Source: Bacillota bacterium (lineage in GTDB: Bacteria > Bacillota > SHA-98 > UBA4971). From it: DNA of 64,000 nucleotides. The stretch covers positions 124,001 through 188,000 of the forward strand of contig JANLFY010000006.1 of NCBI GenBank assembly GCA_024653485.1. Reading direction: 5' to 3'. How positions within the stretch are numbered: the first letter of the stretch is position 1; each line of letters opens with the position of its first letter. The position numbers were made by a program, and so were the translations under genes. The notes under the pieces were generated by a model that ran no database searches, was not told the origin of the DNA, and saw only the letters and a program-made list of their open reading frames with translations. Of this stretch, positions 25,934 through 35,373 are shown in pieces.

Positions 25934-27301
25934 CTACCGGGCTAGGATGAGCACGATGTCCATGACGTTCGTGCGCGTCGGACCCGTCACGACGAGGTCC
26001 CCCAGGGCCTTGAAGAAATGATACGAGTCATTGTTCTCTAGATAGGCACTGGGAGCCATGCCCGCCTCCCGCGCCCTCACCGCAGTGTCGCCGAAAACCA
26101 TGGCACCCGCCGCGTCTGTTGGCCCGTCTGTGCCATCCGTCCCCACGGCCATGAGGACCACGTCTGTCATGCCCTCGATATCGAGAGCGGCGGATAGGGC
26201 AAGCTCTTGGTTTCGGCCGCCGAGCCCTGTCCCCCTTAACGTCACGGTCGTTTCGCCGCCTGCCAGCACGCAGGCAGGCTTGGCCGTTGGCCTGTCATGT
26301 CTCGAGAGCTCGCGCGCGATGGCCGCCATCACACGTCCCACCTCTCTGGCTTCCCCCTGGACGCACGATGACAGCACGAGGGAATGATATCCCAGCCTCT
26401 CGGCTGCTCGAGCGGCAGCATCCATCGCAATGGCGTTGCTCGCCACGATCACGTTCGCCACGTTTCCAAACAGAGGATCTCCCGGCTTTGGCGTCTCGGG
26501 CACCTCGCCCCGTACACCCGCCTCAATCCGGCGCCTCACGGCGTCGGGGATCCGGTCCAGCACCCCGTGGCGCTGCATGACCTCCCACGCCCCCACGAAG
26601 GTGCTTGTGTCGGGCACTGTCGGGCCCGACGCGATGACGTCGAGATCGTCCCCGATCACGTCGGAAAGGATGAGGGACACGACCTGAGCGGGTGCGGCGG
26701 TCCGAGCAAAGCCGCCCCCCTTCACCAGGGAGATGTGCTTCCTGACCGCATTGATCTCGTGTATCGTGGCACCGCAGCTCAACAGGGCCTGCGTAACACG
26801 TTGCTTGTCCAGGAGCTCGATGCCCGGAGCGGGAACTGGCATTAGGCTTGAGCCGCCACCTGAGATGAGGCAGATCACAAGGTCGTCCTCTCCGGCGTCG
26901 CGCGCGAGCTCCAGCATTTCTCGGGCGCCCTCGACGCCCGCGGCGTCGGGCACAGGGTGCCCCGCTTCGCGGACCCGGACCTTCGTCAGGGTCTCAGAGT
27001 GGCCGTACTTGACGTTGACGAGGCCTGCCGTGATGCGGTCCCCCAGGGTCTCCTCCACGGCGAGGGCCATTCGCGCGCTCGCCTTGCCGGCCCCTATCAC
27101 TATGACGCGGTCGATCCGCGAGAGGTCGTACGATCTCGCTCCCACCTCCAACACATTGCCCTTCCGGCGAACAATCCTCCTTATCGCCTCGTACGGGTCG
27201 ACCGCGGCGAGTGCCTCGTTGAGGATCTCAAGGGCGTCACGGCGCAAGCCGTCTGTGACACGTGTTGTCCCGCTCCTGTCCGAGGCCGTTTCCGAAGTCA
27301 T
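25934..27301 (-). CDS. Glycerate 2-kinase (MOFRL/GckA family)
   Basis: 455-aa glycerate kinase of the DUF4147-MOFRL type, forming 2-phosphoglycerate from D-glycerate and ATP. ATG at 27301 has GGGAGG 8 nt upstream. N-terminal Rossmann-like domain includes VIVIGAGKASARMA, CLISGGGSSLMPVP and LSDVIGDDLDVIASGPT; the C-terminal MOFRL domain includes LAGGETTVTLRGTGLGGRNQELAL and AVGTDGTDGPTDAAGA. It follows lipM by 50 bases at the end of the glycine-cleavage cluster, which fits a path from glycine through serine and hydroxypyruvate to glycerate; that link is inference. Confidence 0.93.
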   Translation of the reverse strand: MTSETASDRSGTTRVTDGLRRDALEILNEALAAVDPYEAIRRIVRRKGNVLEVGARSYDLSRIDRVIVIGAGKASARMALAVEETLGDRITAGLVNVKYGHSETLTKVRVREAGHPVPDAAGVEGAREMLELARDAGEDDLVICLISGGGSSLMPVPAPGIELLDKQRVTQALLSCGATIHEINAVRKHISLVKGGGFARTAAPAQVVSLILSDVIGDDLDVIASGPTVPDTSTFVGAWEVMQRHGVLDRIPDAVRRRIEAGVRGEVPETPKPGDPLFGNVANVIVASNAIAMDAAARAAERLGYHSLVLSSCVQGEAREVGRVMAAIARELSRHDRPTAKPACVLAGGETTVTLRGTGLGGRNQELALSAALDIEGMTDVVLMAVGTDGTDGPTDAAGAMVFGDTAVRAREAGMAPSAYLENNDSYHFFKALGDLVVTGPTRTNVMDIVLILAR

Positions 27302-27351
27302 GTCACACGCCTCCCTTCACGGTTCGCGAACCGGTACCAAGACCCCGCGCC

Positions 27352-28239
27352 CTACGCCTCCGCCGCCTCCGCCCGACGGTGCAGCGTCCATGACGGCGAA
27401 TCGTATTTCCGGGAAATAAGGGTGCTTGCCAGGGCAAGCTCCTCTTGCGAGATGTCGTCCTCAACCAGCTCGATAGGGGAGATATGGGATCTCATCCCCT
27501 CTATGATCGCGTCTTCGACCTCCCGGAAGCCCACCGGGCGGCTAAGGATCTCAGAAATCGACGTGGCGTGAGAGCGTAGGTGGTCCACCGCCGCGGCCCT
27601 TTCCGCTTCAGAGGGGAATCTCAGGAGTCTGCAGAGCTTCTCGGCGTCCAGCTCAATGAGAATGGACCCGTGTTGGAGGAACACGCCCATGAGCCGCGCC
27701 TGTGCGCTGCCCACCAGTTTCCGTCCCCCGGCGACCACCTCGTACCAGGACGGTGAGTCGAAGCACGCGCCTGTGCGCACCCCCGCGGCGGAATCTTCGA
27801 CCGCCCGGGAGGTGGCTCCCCGACCCGACGAGTCGCCGTCGTCGCGCCCGCGGATCTCCGCCTCGACCCCGAGGAGGCGAAGGCCCTTTATGATTCCTTG
27901 TGTTGCGAGGCTAAACGATTCCCCCATGCCTCGCGGAAGGGCGGGGTCGTTCTCGCTCATGATGAGACTGTAGGTGACCTCAACGTCGTGCAACACAGCC
28001 CTGCCCCCCGTCGGGCGGCGCACGACGTCTACCCCGAGTCTCTCGCACGCGTCTGCGTCTACGTCTCTTTCGAAGGACTGAACCCGGCCGAGGGAGAGGC
28101 TCGGAGGCTCCCACTCGAAGAGCCTGAACGTGGGCGGGGAAAGACCCTTGGCTACGTGGGCCATCACCGCCTCGTCCACGGCCATGTTCCATGCTCCGCG
28201 CTTGTGTCCCGTACGAAGAAGCCTCCAACGCGTCTGCAT
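27352..28239 (-). CDS. lipM: Octanoyl-[GcvH]:protein octanoyltransferase LipM-like (LplA/LipB fold)
   Basis: 295-aa protein of the biotin/lipoate A/B ligase fold. ATG at 28239 has a GAGGGAG site upstream; the 56-codon upstream extension overlaps the radical SAM gene and is dropped. Signatures: RRPTGGRAVLHDVEVTYS, the Cys159 motif GACFDSPSWYEV and the Lys in GGRKLVGSAQ. The ACFxxPSWYE Cys is what distinguishes LipM octanoyltransferase from ATP-dependent lipoate ligase. It would transfer octanoate from acyl-carrier protein to GcvH. An extra polar loop (about 131-156, GRDDGDSSGRG) is unusual. Lies next to two radical SAM genes that could add sulfur. Confidence 0.87.
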   Translation of the reverse strand: MQTRWRLLRTGHKRGAWNMAVDEAVMAHVAKGLSPPTFRLFEWEPPSLSLGRVQSFERDVDADACERLGVDVVRRPTGGRAVLHDVEVTYSLIMSENDPALPRGMGESFSLATQGIIKGLRLLGVEAEIRGRDDGDSSGRGATSRAVEDSAAGVRTGACFDSPSWYEVVAGGRKLVGSAQARLMGVFLQHGSILIELDAEKLCRLLRFPSEAERAAAVDHLRSHATSISEILSRPVGFREVEDAIIEGMRSHISPIELVEDDISQEELALASTLISRKYDSPSWTLHRRAEAAEA

Positions 28240-28283
28240 TCCGCGCTCCCTCACAAGTCTCCTCGCTCGGACGGCACTCCATG

Positions 28284-29270
28284 TCAACGGCTGCCCTCGG
28301 CTAGACCGACCTCGCACAGCGCCTTCTCTATCTCCGCGCAAGTGAGAGATCTTGGATAGTTGTACATGGTGCCGCCCGGGCATTCGTTGTAGTACGGCCT
28401 GTTGCAACCGGGACAGCCCGATGTCTCAAACGGCTTGCCTGTGCGGGCAATCTCCAGTAGCTTCTCTCGCTCCGCACCGAAGCCGGTTATCCGCCCGTCA
28501 CTGAACCGGAACCCCTCTACGTCCCAAAGTCTGTTTACGATGATGTGCCGGGCGAGCTGCACTCGGCGGTAAGTGCCGATGGGAGGTTGCGGAACGTCCT
28601 CCATCGCCGTGCCTCTCACCGGAGTGAACGCGAAGAGACCGATTGTGACGCCGCTGTCAGTGAGACGGCGCATCACCCGTACCAGGTCCTCCTCGGTCTC
28701 GCCCAGGCCCACTATGAGATGGGTACTGATCCTTCCAGGGAAGAGGCCTGCAGCTTCCTCGAGAAGGGAGACCGTCCCCTCCCACGACCCAGGTTTGGTC
28801 CTCGCGTGAACGTCCGCGCACGCCGCGTCTAGAGCGATCCCGATGGCGTCCGCTCCAAGGGCCAGGATTTCCCTTACCTCTTCCACGCTGGACGCATGGT
28901 GAGAGACGGATATCTGAATCCTCCCATCTCCCACACCTGCGCCGCAGTCGCGGCGCACGGCGTCGAGAGCCGGTATGAGCCACCTGAGCATGCTCCGCGC
29001 CCTGGAAGTGCGCGTCGCCTGGACGCACACGCGCTTCAGGCGAGACGGGTGACGCGCGACGGCGCCAAGCGCCTGAAGGACGTGCTCGGGCTCGAACTCG
29101 GGCCAGACAACCCGGGAGAGGAAGCCGTCCGGGGAGGCGCTCGTCCTCGCTTGAGTGCAGAAAGCGCAGTCCACGGCGCATCGGCCGCCCGCCAAAAGGT
29201 ATACAGTAGTGGGCGCGTCATCGAGACGAGCCCCACGAAGGCCCAGCACCGCCGCGCTCCCTGTTGACAC
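28284..29270 (-). CDS. Radical SAM protein, candidate LipS-type lipoyl synthase component (A)
   Basis: 328 aa if started at the GTG at 29270 (AAGGAG at 9 nt, just after the upstream stop); an ATG at 29312 overlapping the upstream gene is possible. The [4Fe-4S]-SAM motif is CAVDCAFC (C31/C35/C38). The body resembles biotin-synthase-like enzymes (SVSHHASSVEEVREILALGADAIGIALDA, STHLIVGLGETEEDLV). A C-terminal Cys group CPGCNRPYYNEC (C286/C289/C297) probably binds an auxiliary cluster. No lipA is seen in the window. With its partner gene and lipM beside gcvH, it fits the two-component LipS1/LipS2 lipoyl synthase described in Thermococcus. Which of the two it equals cannot be told here. Confidence 0.78.
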   Translation of the reverse strand: MSTGSAAVLGLRGARLDDAPTTVYLLAGGRCAVDCAFCTQARTSASPDGFLSRVVWPEFEPEHVLQALGAVARHPSRLKRVCVQATRTSRARSMLRWLIPALDAVRRDCGAGVGDGRIQISVSHHASSVEEVREILALGADAIGIALDAACADVHARTKPGSWEGTVSLLEEAAGLFPGRISTHLIVGLGETEEDLVRVMRRLTDSGVTIGLFAFTPVRGTAMEDVPQPPIGTYRRVQLARHIIVNRLWDVEGFRFSDGRITGFGAEREKLLEIARTGKPFETSGCPGCNRPYYNECPGGTMYNYPRSLTCAEIEKALCEVGLAEGSR

Positions 29271-29284
29271 CCTGATCTTCTCCT

Positions 29285-30151
29285 TCAAAACGCGCAGCAC
29301 TCCTCTCGCCATCGCGCGGAAAGGCCGAGCGCCTCCGCTTCCTCTCTCGCCGCGGGGGACGGCGCCACTATCCTGTTGACCCCCGCGCGAAGCGCAAGCT
29401 TGTCGATCTTATCGCGATACCCGCCTCGCGGCCGCATGCACCCGAGGTATATGGGTGTCGCGGGGAACATCACCCGCGCCTGGGCCATGACTCTCGCGGC
29501 GAACTCGGGGCTGGGCGGCTCGCGCGACTCGTATGACGTCCCGGGAGTGGGCGTGAAGACGATGAAGATGATGGCCTCCACACCAACACGCGCGAGAGCG
29601 CCCAGGGCTTCGAGCTCACCTGACGGCTCGCCGCCTCGAAGTCCGATGCAAATGTGCGGCACCACGCGAACGTGGCGCCGCAACATGACGTACTTGGCGA
29701 GAAAGTCCCTTGCCGTCACATCGAGGCCGTAAACCTCTCGGATCGTCGCGTCGTCCGCCACGAGATCGAACGACACCACCGGGTGAAGCGGCGCAAGCTC
29801 CAGCACGTCTTCCTCGTCCGCGAGTCCGAGGTGGAGATTGAGCCGGTAAGTCGCGGCGAGCTCTCTGATGGTATCGATGCGTGACCTCACCGGGACTCTG
29901 CCCCGCCTGTCGCAACCCCCGCTCACAAGGCAGCTCGAGACCCGGTCCGCACAGACCAGCTCATGCCACCTCTCGATGGGGATCATGTGCTTGAGGTAGT
30001 GGCCGCCGCAGTGAGCGCACCCAAGCTCGCACGCGCCTCCCGTAACGCTCAGCACGGCGGTTCGCACTGGGTTCACCCACTCGATCTCCTGCCCGAAAGC
30101 CGACCGTCTGAGCCGGCACGCTTTCTCAAGAAGAGCCTCTAGTGAACTCAT
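29285..30151 (-). CDS. Radical SAM protein, candidate LipS-type lipoyl synthase component (B)
   Basis: 288-aa radical SAM protein starting at an ATG with a weak ribosome site (GATGA). SAM-cluster motif CELGCAHC (C41/C45/C48), followed by GGHYLKHMIPIE. Extra cysteines at C74 and C80 (SSCLVSGGCD), one in LGCMRPRGG and two at the C-terminus (EECC) may ligate an auxiliary cluster or act as sulfur carriers. Repeated TIM-barrel blocks include HPVVSFDLVADDATIREVYGL and HICIGLRGGEPSGEL. Proteins like this are often labelled biotin synthase. It lies 99 bases after gcvPB and 14 before the other radical SAM start. Function in lipoyl synthesis is inferred from pairing and context. Confidence 0.78.
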   Translation of the reverse strand: MSSLEALLEKACRLRRSAFGQEIEWVNPVRTAVLSVTGGACELGCAHCGGHYLKHMIPIERWHELVCADRVSSCLVSGGCDRRGRVPVRSRIDTIRELAATYRLNLHLGLADEEDVLELAPLHPVVSFDLVADDATIREVYGLDVTARDFLAKYVMLRRHVRVVPHICIGLRGGEPSGELEALGALARVGVEAIIFIVFTPTPGTSYESREPPSPEFAARVMAQARVMFPATPIYLGCMRPRGGYRDKIDKLALRAGVNRIVAPSPAAREEAEALGLSARWREECCAF

Positions 30152-30250
30152 CTGTCATCTATCATCTCATCGCACCGTGGCACGGCCGGGCACTTGCCGA
30201 CTCAGCAAGCCTTCGCCCAGCCGCACCGGCCCTTGTGAACCCGCGCCCGC

Positions 30251-31729
30251 TCACTCCTCCTGCGGCTTTCCTTGGCCGAGTGGTTTCCAGCGCAGCACGG
30301 GCCTTCGCGCCGCGGTGACATCGTCGAGCCTTCCAACAACCATCTTGTGGGGCGCGGAGTGCAATACGTCCGGATCCTTCTCGGCAAGCTGCGCGATCTC
30401 CACCATGGCGTCCACGAACGCGTCGAGTGTGTCCTTGGACTCTGTCTCTGTGGGCTCCACCATTATGGCTTCCTTCACGATCAGGGGGAAGTAGACCGTC
30501 GGCGCGTGGAACCCGTAGTCTAGGAGCATCTTGGCTACGTCCGCGGTGTGGACGCCGGTCGCGAGCTGGTACGCCGCCGAGAGGACGAATTCGTGCTTGC
30601 AATGTCGATCGTACGGCAAGTGATAGTAGGGCGCAAGCCTCCGCATGAGGTAGTTCGCGTTTAGAACGGCATTCTCGCTTGCCTCGCGCAAGCCCTTTGC
30701 GCCGAGGGCTCTGATGTACGCGTACGCTTTCACCATGACGTTGAAGTTGCCGTAGAAAGCCTTGACCTTCCCGATTGAGTGCGGCCTGTCGTAGTCGAGG
30801 ACGAACTTGCCATCCCTCTTCGCGACCACCGGGACCGGCAGGAAGGGAGCGAGCGCTTTCTTCACGGCCACCGGGCCCGATCCTGGTCCCCCGCCCCCGT
30901 GGGGCGTGGAGAACGTCTTGTGGAGATTGAAGTGGAGCACGTCAAATCCCATGTCGCCAGGCCGCGCGATACCCATGATGGCGTTCATGTTCGCCCCGTC
31001 ATAGTAGAGGAGGCCGCCGGCGTCATGCACGATCTTCGCGATCTCCACTATGTTCTCGTCAAATAGACCGAGTGTGCTGGGGTTAGTGAGCATGAGGGCG
31101 GCAACCTCTTCCGAAATCACGGCGCGCAGTGAATCCAGATCCACCCCTCCGCGCGCGTCAGACTTCACCTCGACTACTTGATACCCACAGAACGCCGCGC
31201 TCGCCGGGTTTGTGCCGTGGGCGGAGTCGGGCACTATCACCTTGGTGCGCTTTCCGCCATCCCCGCGGCTCTCGTGGTAAGCCTTCACAATCATGAGCCC
31301 CGTGAGCTCGCCGTGGGCCCCCGCCGCGGGCTGAAGCGTGGCTTCATCCATGCCTCCGATCTCGCACAGGTATCGGCCAAGCTCATACATCAGTTCGAGG
31401 GCCCCCTGGACGAGATCCTCCGGCTGATAAGGGTGGAGGTTGGTGAACCCGGCAAGGGCCGCGGCGTCCTCATTGACCTTGGGATTGTACTTCATCGTGC
31501 ACGAGCCGAGCGGGTAGAACCCCACGTCGACCCCGTGGTTGCGCTTGGAAAGGTTCGTGTAGTGGCGCACGAGGTCGATCTCACTTACCTCCGGCAACGG
31601 AGCGGCGTCCTTGCGGAGCGCCCACTCAGGGAGAACCTCGGCGGGATCCTTCCTCGGGACGTCGCACCGAGGCAGCGAGCACGCCTTCCTGCCTACCTCG
31701 CTCCGTTCGAAGATGAGCGGCATAGTCAT
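30251..31729 (-). CDS. gcvPB: Glycine dehydrogenase (decarboxylating) subunit 2
   Basis: 492-aa P-protein beta subunit. ATG at 31729 overlaps the gcvPA stop (ATGA) and follows GGAGGG at 7 nt. The pyridoxal-phosphate lysine is in [18 protein letters not shown]. Other blocks: [39 protein letters not shown] and [12 protein letters not shown]. With GcvPA it decarboxylates glycine and passes the aminomethyl group to lipoyl-GcvH. Split P-proteins are usual in Firmicutes. Confidence 0.96.
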   Translation of the reverse strand: MTMPLIFERSEVGRKACSLPRCDVPRKDPAEVLPEWALRKDAAPLPEVSEIDLVRHYTNLSKRNHGVDVGFYPLGSCTMKYNPKVNEDAAALAGFTNLHPYQPEDLVQGALELMYELGRYLCEIGGMDEATLQPAAGAHGELTGLMIVKAYHESRGDGGKRTKVIVPDSAHGTNPASAAFCGYQVVEVKSDARGGVDLDSLRAVISEEVAALMLTNPSTLGLFDENIVEIAKIVHDAGGLLYYDGANMNAIMGIARPGDMGFDVLHFNLHKTFSTPHGGGGPGSGPVAVKKALAPFLPVPVVAKRDGKFVLDYDRPHSIGKVKAFYGNFNVMVKAYAYIRALGAKGLREASENAVLNANYLMRRLAPYYHLPYDRHCKHEFVLSAAYQLATGVHTADVAKMLLDYGFHAPTVYFPLIVKEAIMVEPTETESKDTLDAFVDAMVEIAQLAEKDPDVLHSAPHKMVVGRLDDVTAARRPVLRWKPLGQGKPQEE

Positions 31730-33066
31730 GCCAATCCCTCCAGTGCGCTGCAAAGTGAGTCGATCTCGTCTTTCGTGCGCTTCTCAGTCACAGCGATCGT
31801 CATGACATCGCCAAGGTCCGGGTAGTATCGGCTGAGCGGCAGTCCGCCGAGAATCCGCGAACGAAGGAGAGCAGCGTTCACCTCTTCAGGCGGAACGGGC
31901 GTCCGGACGGCGAATTCCTTGAAGAACGGAGCCGAGCTCGCCGGCGCGAACCCCGGGAGCGCAGTGATCCTATCGAATGCGTAGTGCGCCTTTTGCAGGC
32001 AGAGGTCGGCAACCTCCCTGATGCCGTCCCTCCCTAGCCACGAGAGGTAGACCGCCGTCGCGAGGGCAAGGAGCGCCTCGTTGGAGCAAATGTTGGAGGT
32101 CGCCCGTTCCCTTCTGATGTGCTGCTCCCTGGCCTGAAGGGTCAGGATGTAGCCCCGACGTCCCTGGGCATCCCGAGTCTCGCCGGCGACCCGTCCAGGC
32201 ATGTTCCTTATGAACTCCTGCCGGCACGCGAGAAAACCGAGGTAAGGTCCACCAAAGCTCATGGGATTGCCAAGACCCTGACCTTCGCCGACGGCTATGT
32301 CAGCCCCATATTCCCCGGGGGGAGCGAGGATGCCGAGGGAGATGGGATCGACGCACGCTACGAAGAGCGCCCCCTGCTTGTGGGCGATCTCCGCTGCTGC
32401 GGCCATAGCCTCCACCGAGCCTAGGAAGTTCGGGTTCTGAAAGACCACACAAGCGGTCCTTGACGACACGAGCCGCTCCAGCTCCCCGAGGTCGGTGGAG
32501 CCGTCGCGCATCCCACACTCGGTCACGTCGATGCCCAGGTTCCTGGCATAGGTCTTCAGAGTGGCGCGGTACTCCGGATGTACCGCCACGGATGCCACCA
32601 CCTGCTGACGCCGGGTGTGGCGGCACGCCATCGTCGCCGCCTCCGCGACCGCTGTCGCACCGTCATAGAGTGACGCGTTGCTCACATCCATCGCGGTAAG
32701 CTGGCACATGAGCGTCTGGTATTCGAAGATGGCCTGCAGCATCCCCTGGCTCATCTCTGCTTGATAGGGCGTGTAAGCGGTGTAGAACTCCGAACGCGAG
32801 ACGATGTGCCTGACCACGCTTGGCACGAAGTGGTCGTAGGATCCCGCGCCCAGGAACGACACGACCTCGTCCGTGGTCGTGTTCTTGGCGGCGAGGGCCG
32901 CCATATGGCGTGCGATCTCGTACTCGGACATGGCTTCCGGGAGGCGCAGGTCTCTCTCGAGCCTCACCTCTCGAGGGATGTCCGAGAAGAGATCATCCAC
33001 GCTGGAGACTCCGATTTGAGCGAGCATCTCACTACGGTCCCTGTCTGTGTGGGGCACGTAGTTCAT
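31726..33066 (-). CDS. gcvPA: Glycine dehydrogenase (decarboxylating) subunit 1
   Basis: 446-aa P-protein alpha subunit. ATG at 33066 overlaps the gcvH stop, with GAGGAGG upstream. Blocks: [54 protein letters not shown], and [16 protein letters not shown]. It lacks the cofactor lysine, as expected for the alpha half. Translationally coupled to gcvH and gcvPB. Confidence 0.96.
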   Translation of the reverse strand: MNYVPHTDRDRSEMLAQIGVSSVDDLFSDIPREVRLERDLRLPEAMSEYEIARHMAALAAKNTTTDEVVSFLGAGSYDHFVPSVVRHIVSRSEFYTAYTPYQAEMSQGMLQAIFEYQTLMCQLTAMDVSNASLYDGATAVAEAATMACRHTRRQQVVASVAVHPEYRATLKTYARNLGIDVTECGMRDGSTDLGELERLVSSRTACVVFQNPNFLGSVEAMAAAAEIAHKQGALFVACVDPISLGILAPPGEYGADIAVGEGQGLGNPMSFGGPYLGFLACRQEFIRNMPGRVAGETRDAQGRRGYILTLQAREQHIRRERATSNICSNEALLALATAVYLSWLGRDGIREVADLCLQKAHYAFDRITALPGFAPASSAPFFKEFAVRTPVPPEEVNAALLRSRILGGLPLSRYYPDLGDVMTIAVTEKRTKDEIDSLCSALEGLA

Positions 33067-33455
33067 CCTTTGCTCGCCTCCTCGGCAACGAAGGCTTCGT
33101 ACTGTGCGGCGCTCATGAGGCCGTCGAGCTCGCTCGGATCCTCCATCTCTATGACCGCCACCCATCCATCCCCGTACGGATCCTCGTTGATCAGCTCAGG
33201 GTGCTCCTCGAGCGCCCGGTTGACCTTGGAGACCTTGCCGCTCACGGGGGCGAACACCTGATCGGCCGTCTTCATGGAATCGAGGTCCGCAAGCGGATCG
33301 CGCTGCTTCACCCCGGCTCCCTCGTCCGGAAGGCCGACTCCCACTATCGCGCCCAGTTGCTCCTGGGCATGAGAGGTGATACCCACGGTCGCGAGGCGGC
33401 CTTCCACTCGAACCCACTCATGCTTCTCGGTGTATTTCAGGTCCTGTGGATACAT
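33063..33455 (-). CDS. gcvH: Glycine cleavage system H protein
   Basis: 130-aa lipoyl carrier. ATG at 33455 has AAGGAGG at 8 nt; the longer frame upstream runs through the parS gap and is not real. The lipoylation site is Lys62 in DLDSMKTADQVFAPVSG (family usual: ESVKAAS..). It shuttles the aminomethyl group between the P, T and L proteins, and in lipM organisms it is also the first octanoyl acceptor. No L protein (dihydrolipoyl dehydrogenase) is in this window. Confidence 0.96.
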   Translation of the reverse strand: MYPQDLKYTEKHEWVRVEGRLATVGITSHAQEQLGAIVGVGLPDEGAGVKQRDPLADLDSMKTADQVFAPVSGKVSKVNRALEEHPELINEDPYGDGWVAVIEMEDPSELDGLMSAAQYEAFVAEEASKG

Positions 33456-33796
33456 TCGCTTCGTCCTCCTTCCTGAGTCGCTCTGAGTCGCTGCTTTCTT
33501 GCGCCTTTCCTCCCGACGATATGATTCCCTTGCGGACGGGCTCGGTTCCCGCGTCGGCAGCGTCGTCGTTCCCGCAGCTCGAGCCGATCCAGGCCTTCTC
33601 ACCATGCCTTTCCCGGCGTCATTGTCCGGCGGCGCTAGAGCGCGCCTTCGCAGCGAGGCTCGCCCGTCAGGCCTGCTCGGGCTTCCCAGGAATGTGTATT
33701 TGTTCCACGTGAAACACGACTCGTGGACGAGTCCCCCTCCGCGGGTCCCCCGACGGCGATCTGCGACCCACCGCCGTTGTCGCAGTGTCGTGCGGC
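33456..33796. other. Intergenic region between gcvT and gcvH carrying parS
   Basis: 341 bases interrupting the otherwise tightly packed gcv operon. No gene is supported. The notable element is the parS site at 33701-33716. The gcvH-gcvPA-gcvPB part may be read through from the gcvT transcript or have its own promoter, which I could not define. Confidence 0.6.
33701..33716. promoter_or_regulatory. parS centromere site (ParB binding)
   Basis: TGTTCCACGTGAAACA matches the 16-bp consensus TGTTNCACGTGAAACA for Bacillus-type parS at every defined position. It lies in a non-coding gap between gcvT and gcvH. parS sites cluster near the origin and nucleate ParB spreading, in keeping with the origin-like gene order here. 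ParB itself is not in the window. Confidence 0.93.
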
Positions 33797-34924
33797 TTAC
33801 TGAGCCTTTCGAACGCGCGGTTTCACGAATGGAGGCCTGACAGCTTCGGCCAAGACTCCTTTGCCGCGAATTACGACTTCGAAGCGCGTTCCAGGCCGCG
33901 CCATCTCGGGTGGCACAAAGCACATGCCGATGCCCACTCCCAGGGACGGTGAGAGCGATCCGCTCGTGGTCTCGCCCACGACCGTGCCGTCTTTCGACAC
34001 CTCGCAGTGAGCCCTCGGCACGCCCTTCTCCAGCAGTCTGAAGCCTGTAAGTCTCCTGGAAACCCCTTTGGCCTTTGCGGCCGCGAGCGAGTCCTTACCG
34101 ATGAAAGTCGGTTTGTCCATGGCCACGACCCATCCAAGCCCAGCTTCCAGCGGGTTTGTGCCGGGATCGAGCTCGTGACCGTACAGGGCGTAGCCCATCT
34201 CGAGCCTCAGGGTGTCGCGCGCTCCCAAGCCGACAGGCTCGATGTCGAACCTCCGGCCCGCTTCCATGAGGGCGTCCCACATGTGTTGCGCGTGACAAGG
34301 GTCGAAAAACAGCTCGAATCCGTCTTCTCCCGTGTACCCCGTGCGCGAGATGATGCACTTCACCCCGGCGACCTCGCCCTGCGTGAGGCGGTAATAGTAA
34401 AGCTGGGCCAAGGGCACGGGAGTAAGCCCCTGCAGCGTCGCGGCTGAGTCAGGCCCCTGAAGCGCGAGGAGCGCCGTCTCATCCGAGACGTCGGTGATCG
34501 CGACGTTGCCGGTGGCGTGAGACTTGATCCAGTCCAGGTCCTTCGACGCATTGGCAGCATTTACCACAAGATAGTAGCGGTCCTCAAGCCTGCAAACAAG
34601 GATGTCGTCCACGGCACCGCCGTCCGGATAGCACATGACCGAGTACTGAACCTGACCGACCTCGAGCCGGGCCGCGTCGTTCGTGGTGACTTTCTGCACA
34701 AGATCCAGCGCGTCTGGGCCGCTCACCTCGATTTCGCCCATGTGAGACAGGTCGAACAAACCCACTTTCTCTCTGACCTTCTTGTGCTCCTCAATGATCC
34801 CCCGGTAGTATACGGGCATCTGCCAGCCGCCGAACTCGATCATCCGCGCGCCGTGCCGTACGTGCAGGTCGTAAAATGGCGTCTTTCTCATCTGGGTGGC
34901 CTGCGCCTCGTCCGCACTCACCAT
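33797..34924 (-). CDS. gcvT: Glycine cleavage system aminomethyltransferase (T protein)
   Basis: 375-aa tetrahydrofolate-dependent T protein. ATG at 34924 follows GGAGGTGAGA. Blocks: FGGWQMPVYYRGIIEEH, FDLSHMGEIEVSGPDA, the folate-binding SRTGYTGEDGFE and ARDTLRLEMGYALYGHEL. The catalytic Asp region (NDAARL) is present. First gene after the glycine riboswitch and terminator. Confidence 0.96.
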   Translation of the reverse strand: MVSADEAQATQMRKTPFYDLHVRHGARMIEFGGWQMPVYYRGIIEEHKKVREKVGLFDLSHMGEIEVSGPDALDLVQKVTTNDAARLEVGQVQYSVMCYPDGGAVDDILVCRLEDRYYLVVNAANASKDLDWIKSHATGNVAITDVSDETALLALQGPDSAATLQGLTPVPLAQLYYYRLTQGEVAGVKCIISRTGYTGEDGFELFFDPCHAQHMWDALMEAGRRFDIEPVGLGARDTLRLEMGYALYGHELDPGTNPLEAGLGWVVAMDKPTFIGKDSLAAAKAKGVSRRLTGFRLLEKGVPRAHCEVSKDGTVVGETTSGSLSPSLGVGIGMCFVPPEMARPGTRFEVVIRGKGVLAEAVRPPFVKPRVRKAQ

Positions 34925-35000
34925 TCTCACCTCCGACGTTCTCTCTTGCTCACCGTCCCGGGCCCGAGCACCCGCCCTCCAACGGGCCAAGGAAAACGCA

Positions 35001-35025
35001 AAACGGGCAAACTCGTTGCCCGTTT
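35001..35025 (-). terminator. Riboswitch-controlled intrinsic terminator before gcvT
   Basis: Minus strand AAACGGGCAA, 5-base loop, TTGCCCGTTT, then TTTTGCGTTTT. It directly follows the second glycine aptamer, so glycine binding should favour read-through into gcvT. Confidence 0.9.
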
Positions 35026-35255
35026 CTCTGTCCTTACGCCTGAGAGATTCCCCCGCCAGCCACGTGAGGCGGCGGGTTACCCCGTCGGCGGCACCTCCGG
35101 TACGTAGCAGCTCCTTCGGTACCGGTCAATTGAGCGCAAGAGGACAATGGAGGTGCCTCTCCAGAGCGCCGTCAGCGAAGGTGCTTTTGCCTGAGAGTTT
35201 GGACACACGCGTGGCAAACGTGCGTCTTGCTCCTTCGGCTCTCTCGCGCCGTGCT
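35026..35255 (-). promoter_or_regulatory. Tandem glycine riboswitch
   Basis: Two aptamers in tandem on the minus strand. Aptamer 1 shows CCGAAGGAGCAA (about 35228-35239) and ACTCTCAGGCAAAAGC (about 35190-35205). Aptamer 2 shows CTCTGGAGAGGC, CCGAAGGAGC (about 35107-35118) and ATCTCTCAGGCGTAAGGAC (about 35031-35050). These are the conserved glycine-riboswitch cores. Position directly before gcvT with a terminator after aptamer 2 indicates transcriptional activation by glycine. Confidence 0.95.
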
Positions 35256-35373
35256 CGCGTCCTCGTCTACGTGGTCGTGCGGTCGCACGCGGTCGCGGAG
35301 CATCTCCCTCCGACTTCATCCGGCCGCTATTCTGTTCGTGGTCTTGTTCATGTACCTTCTGTACCTATCTATA

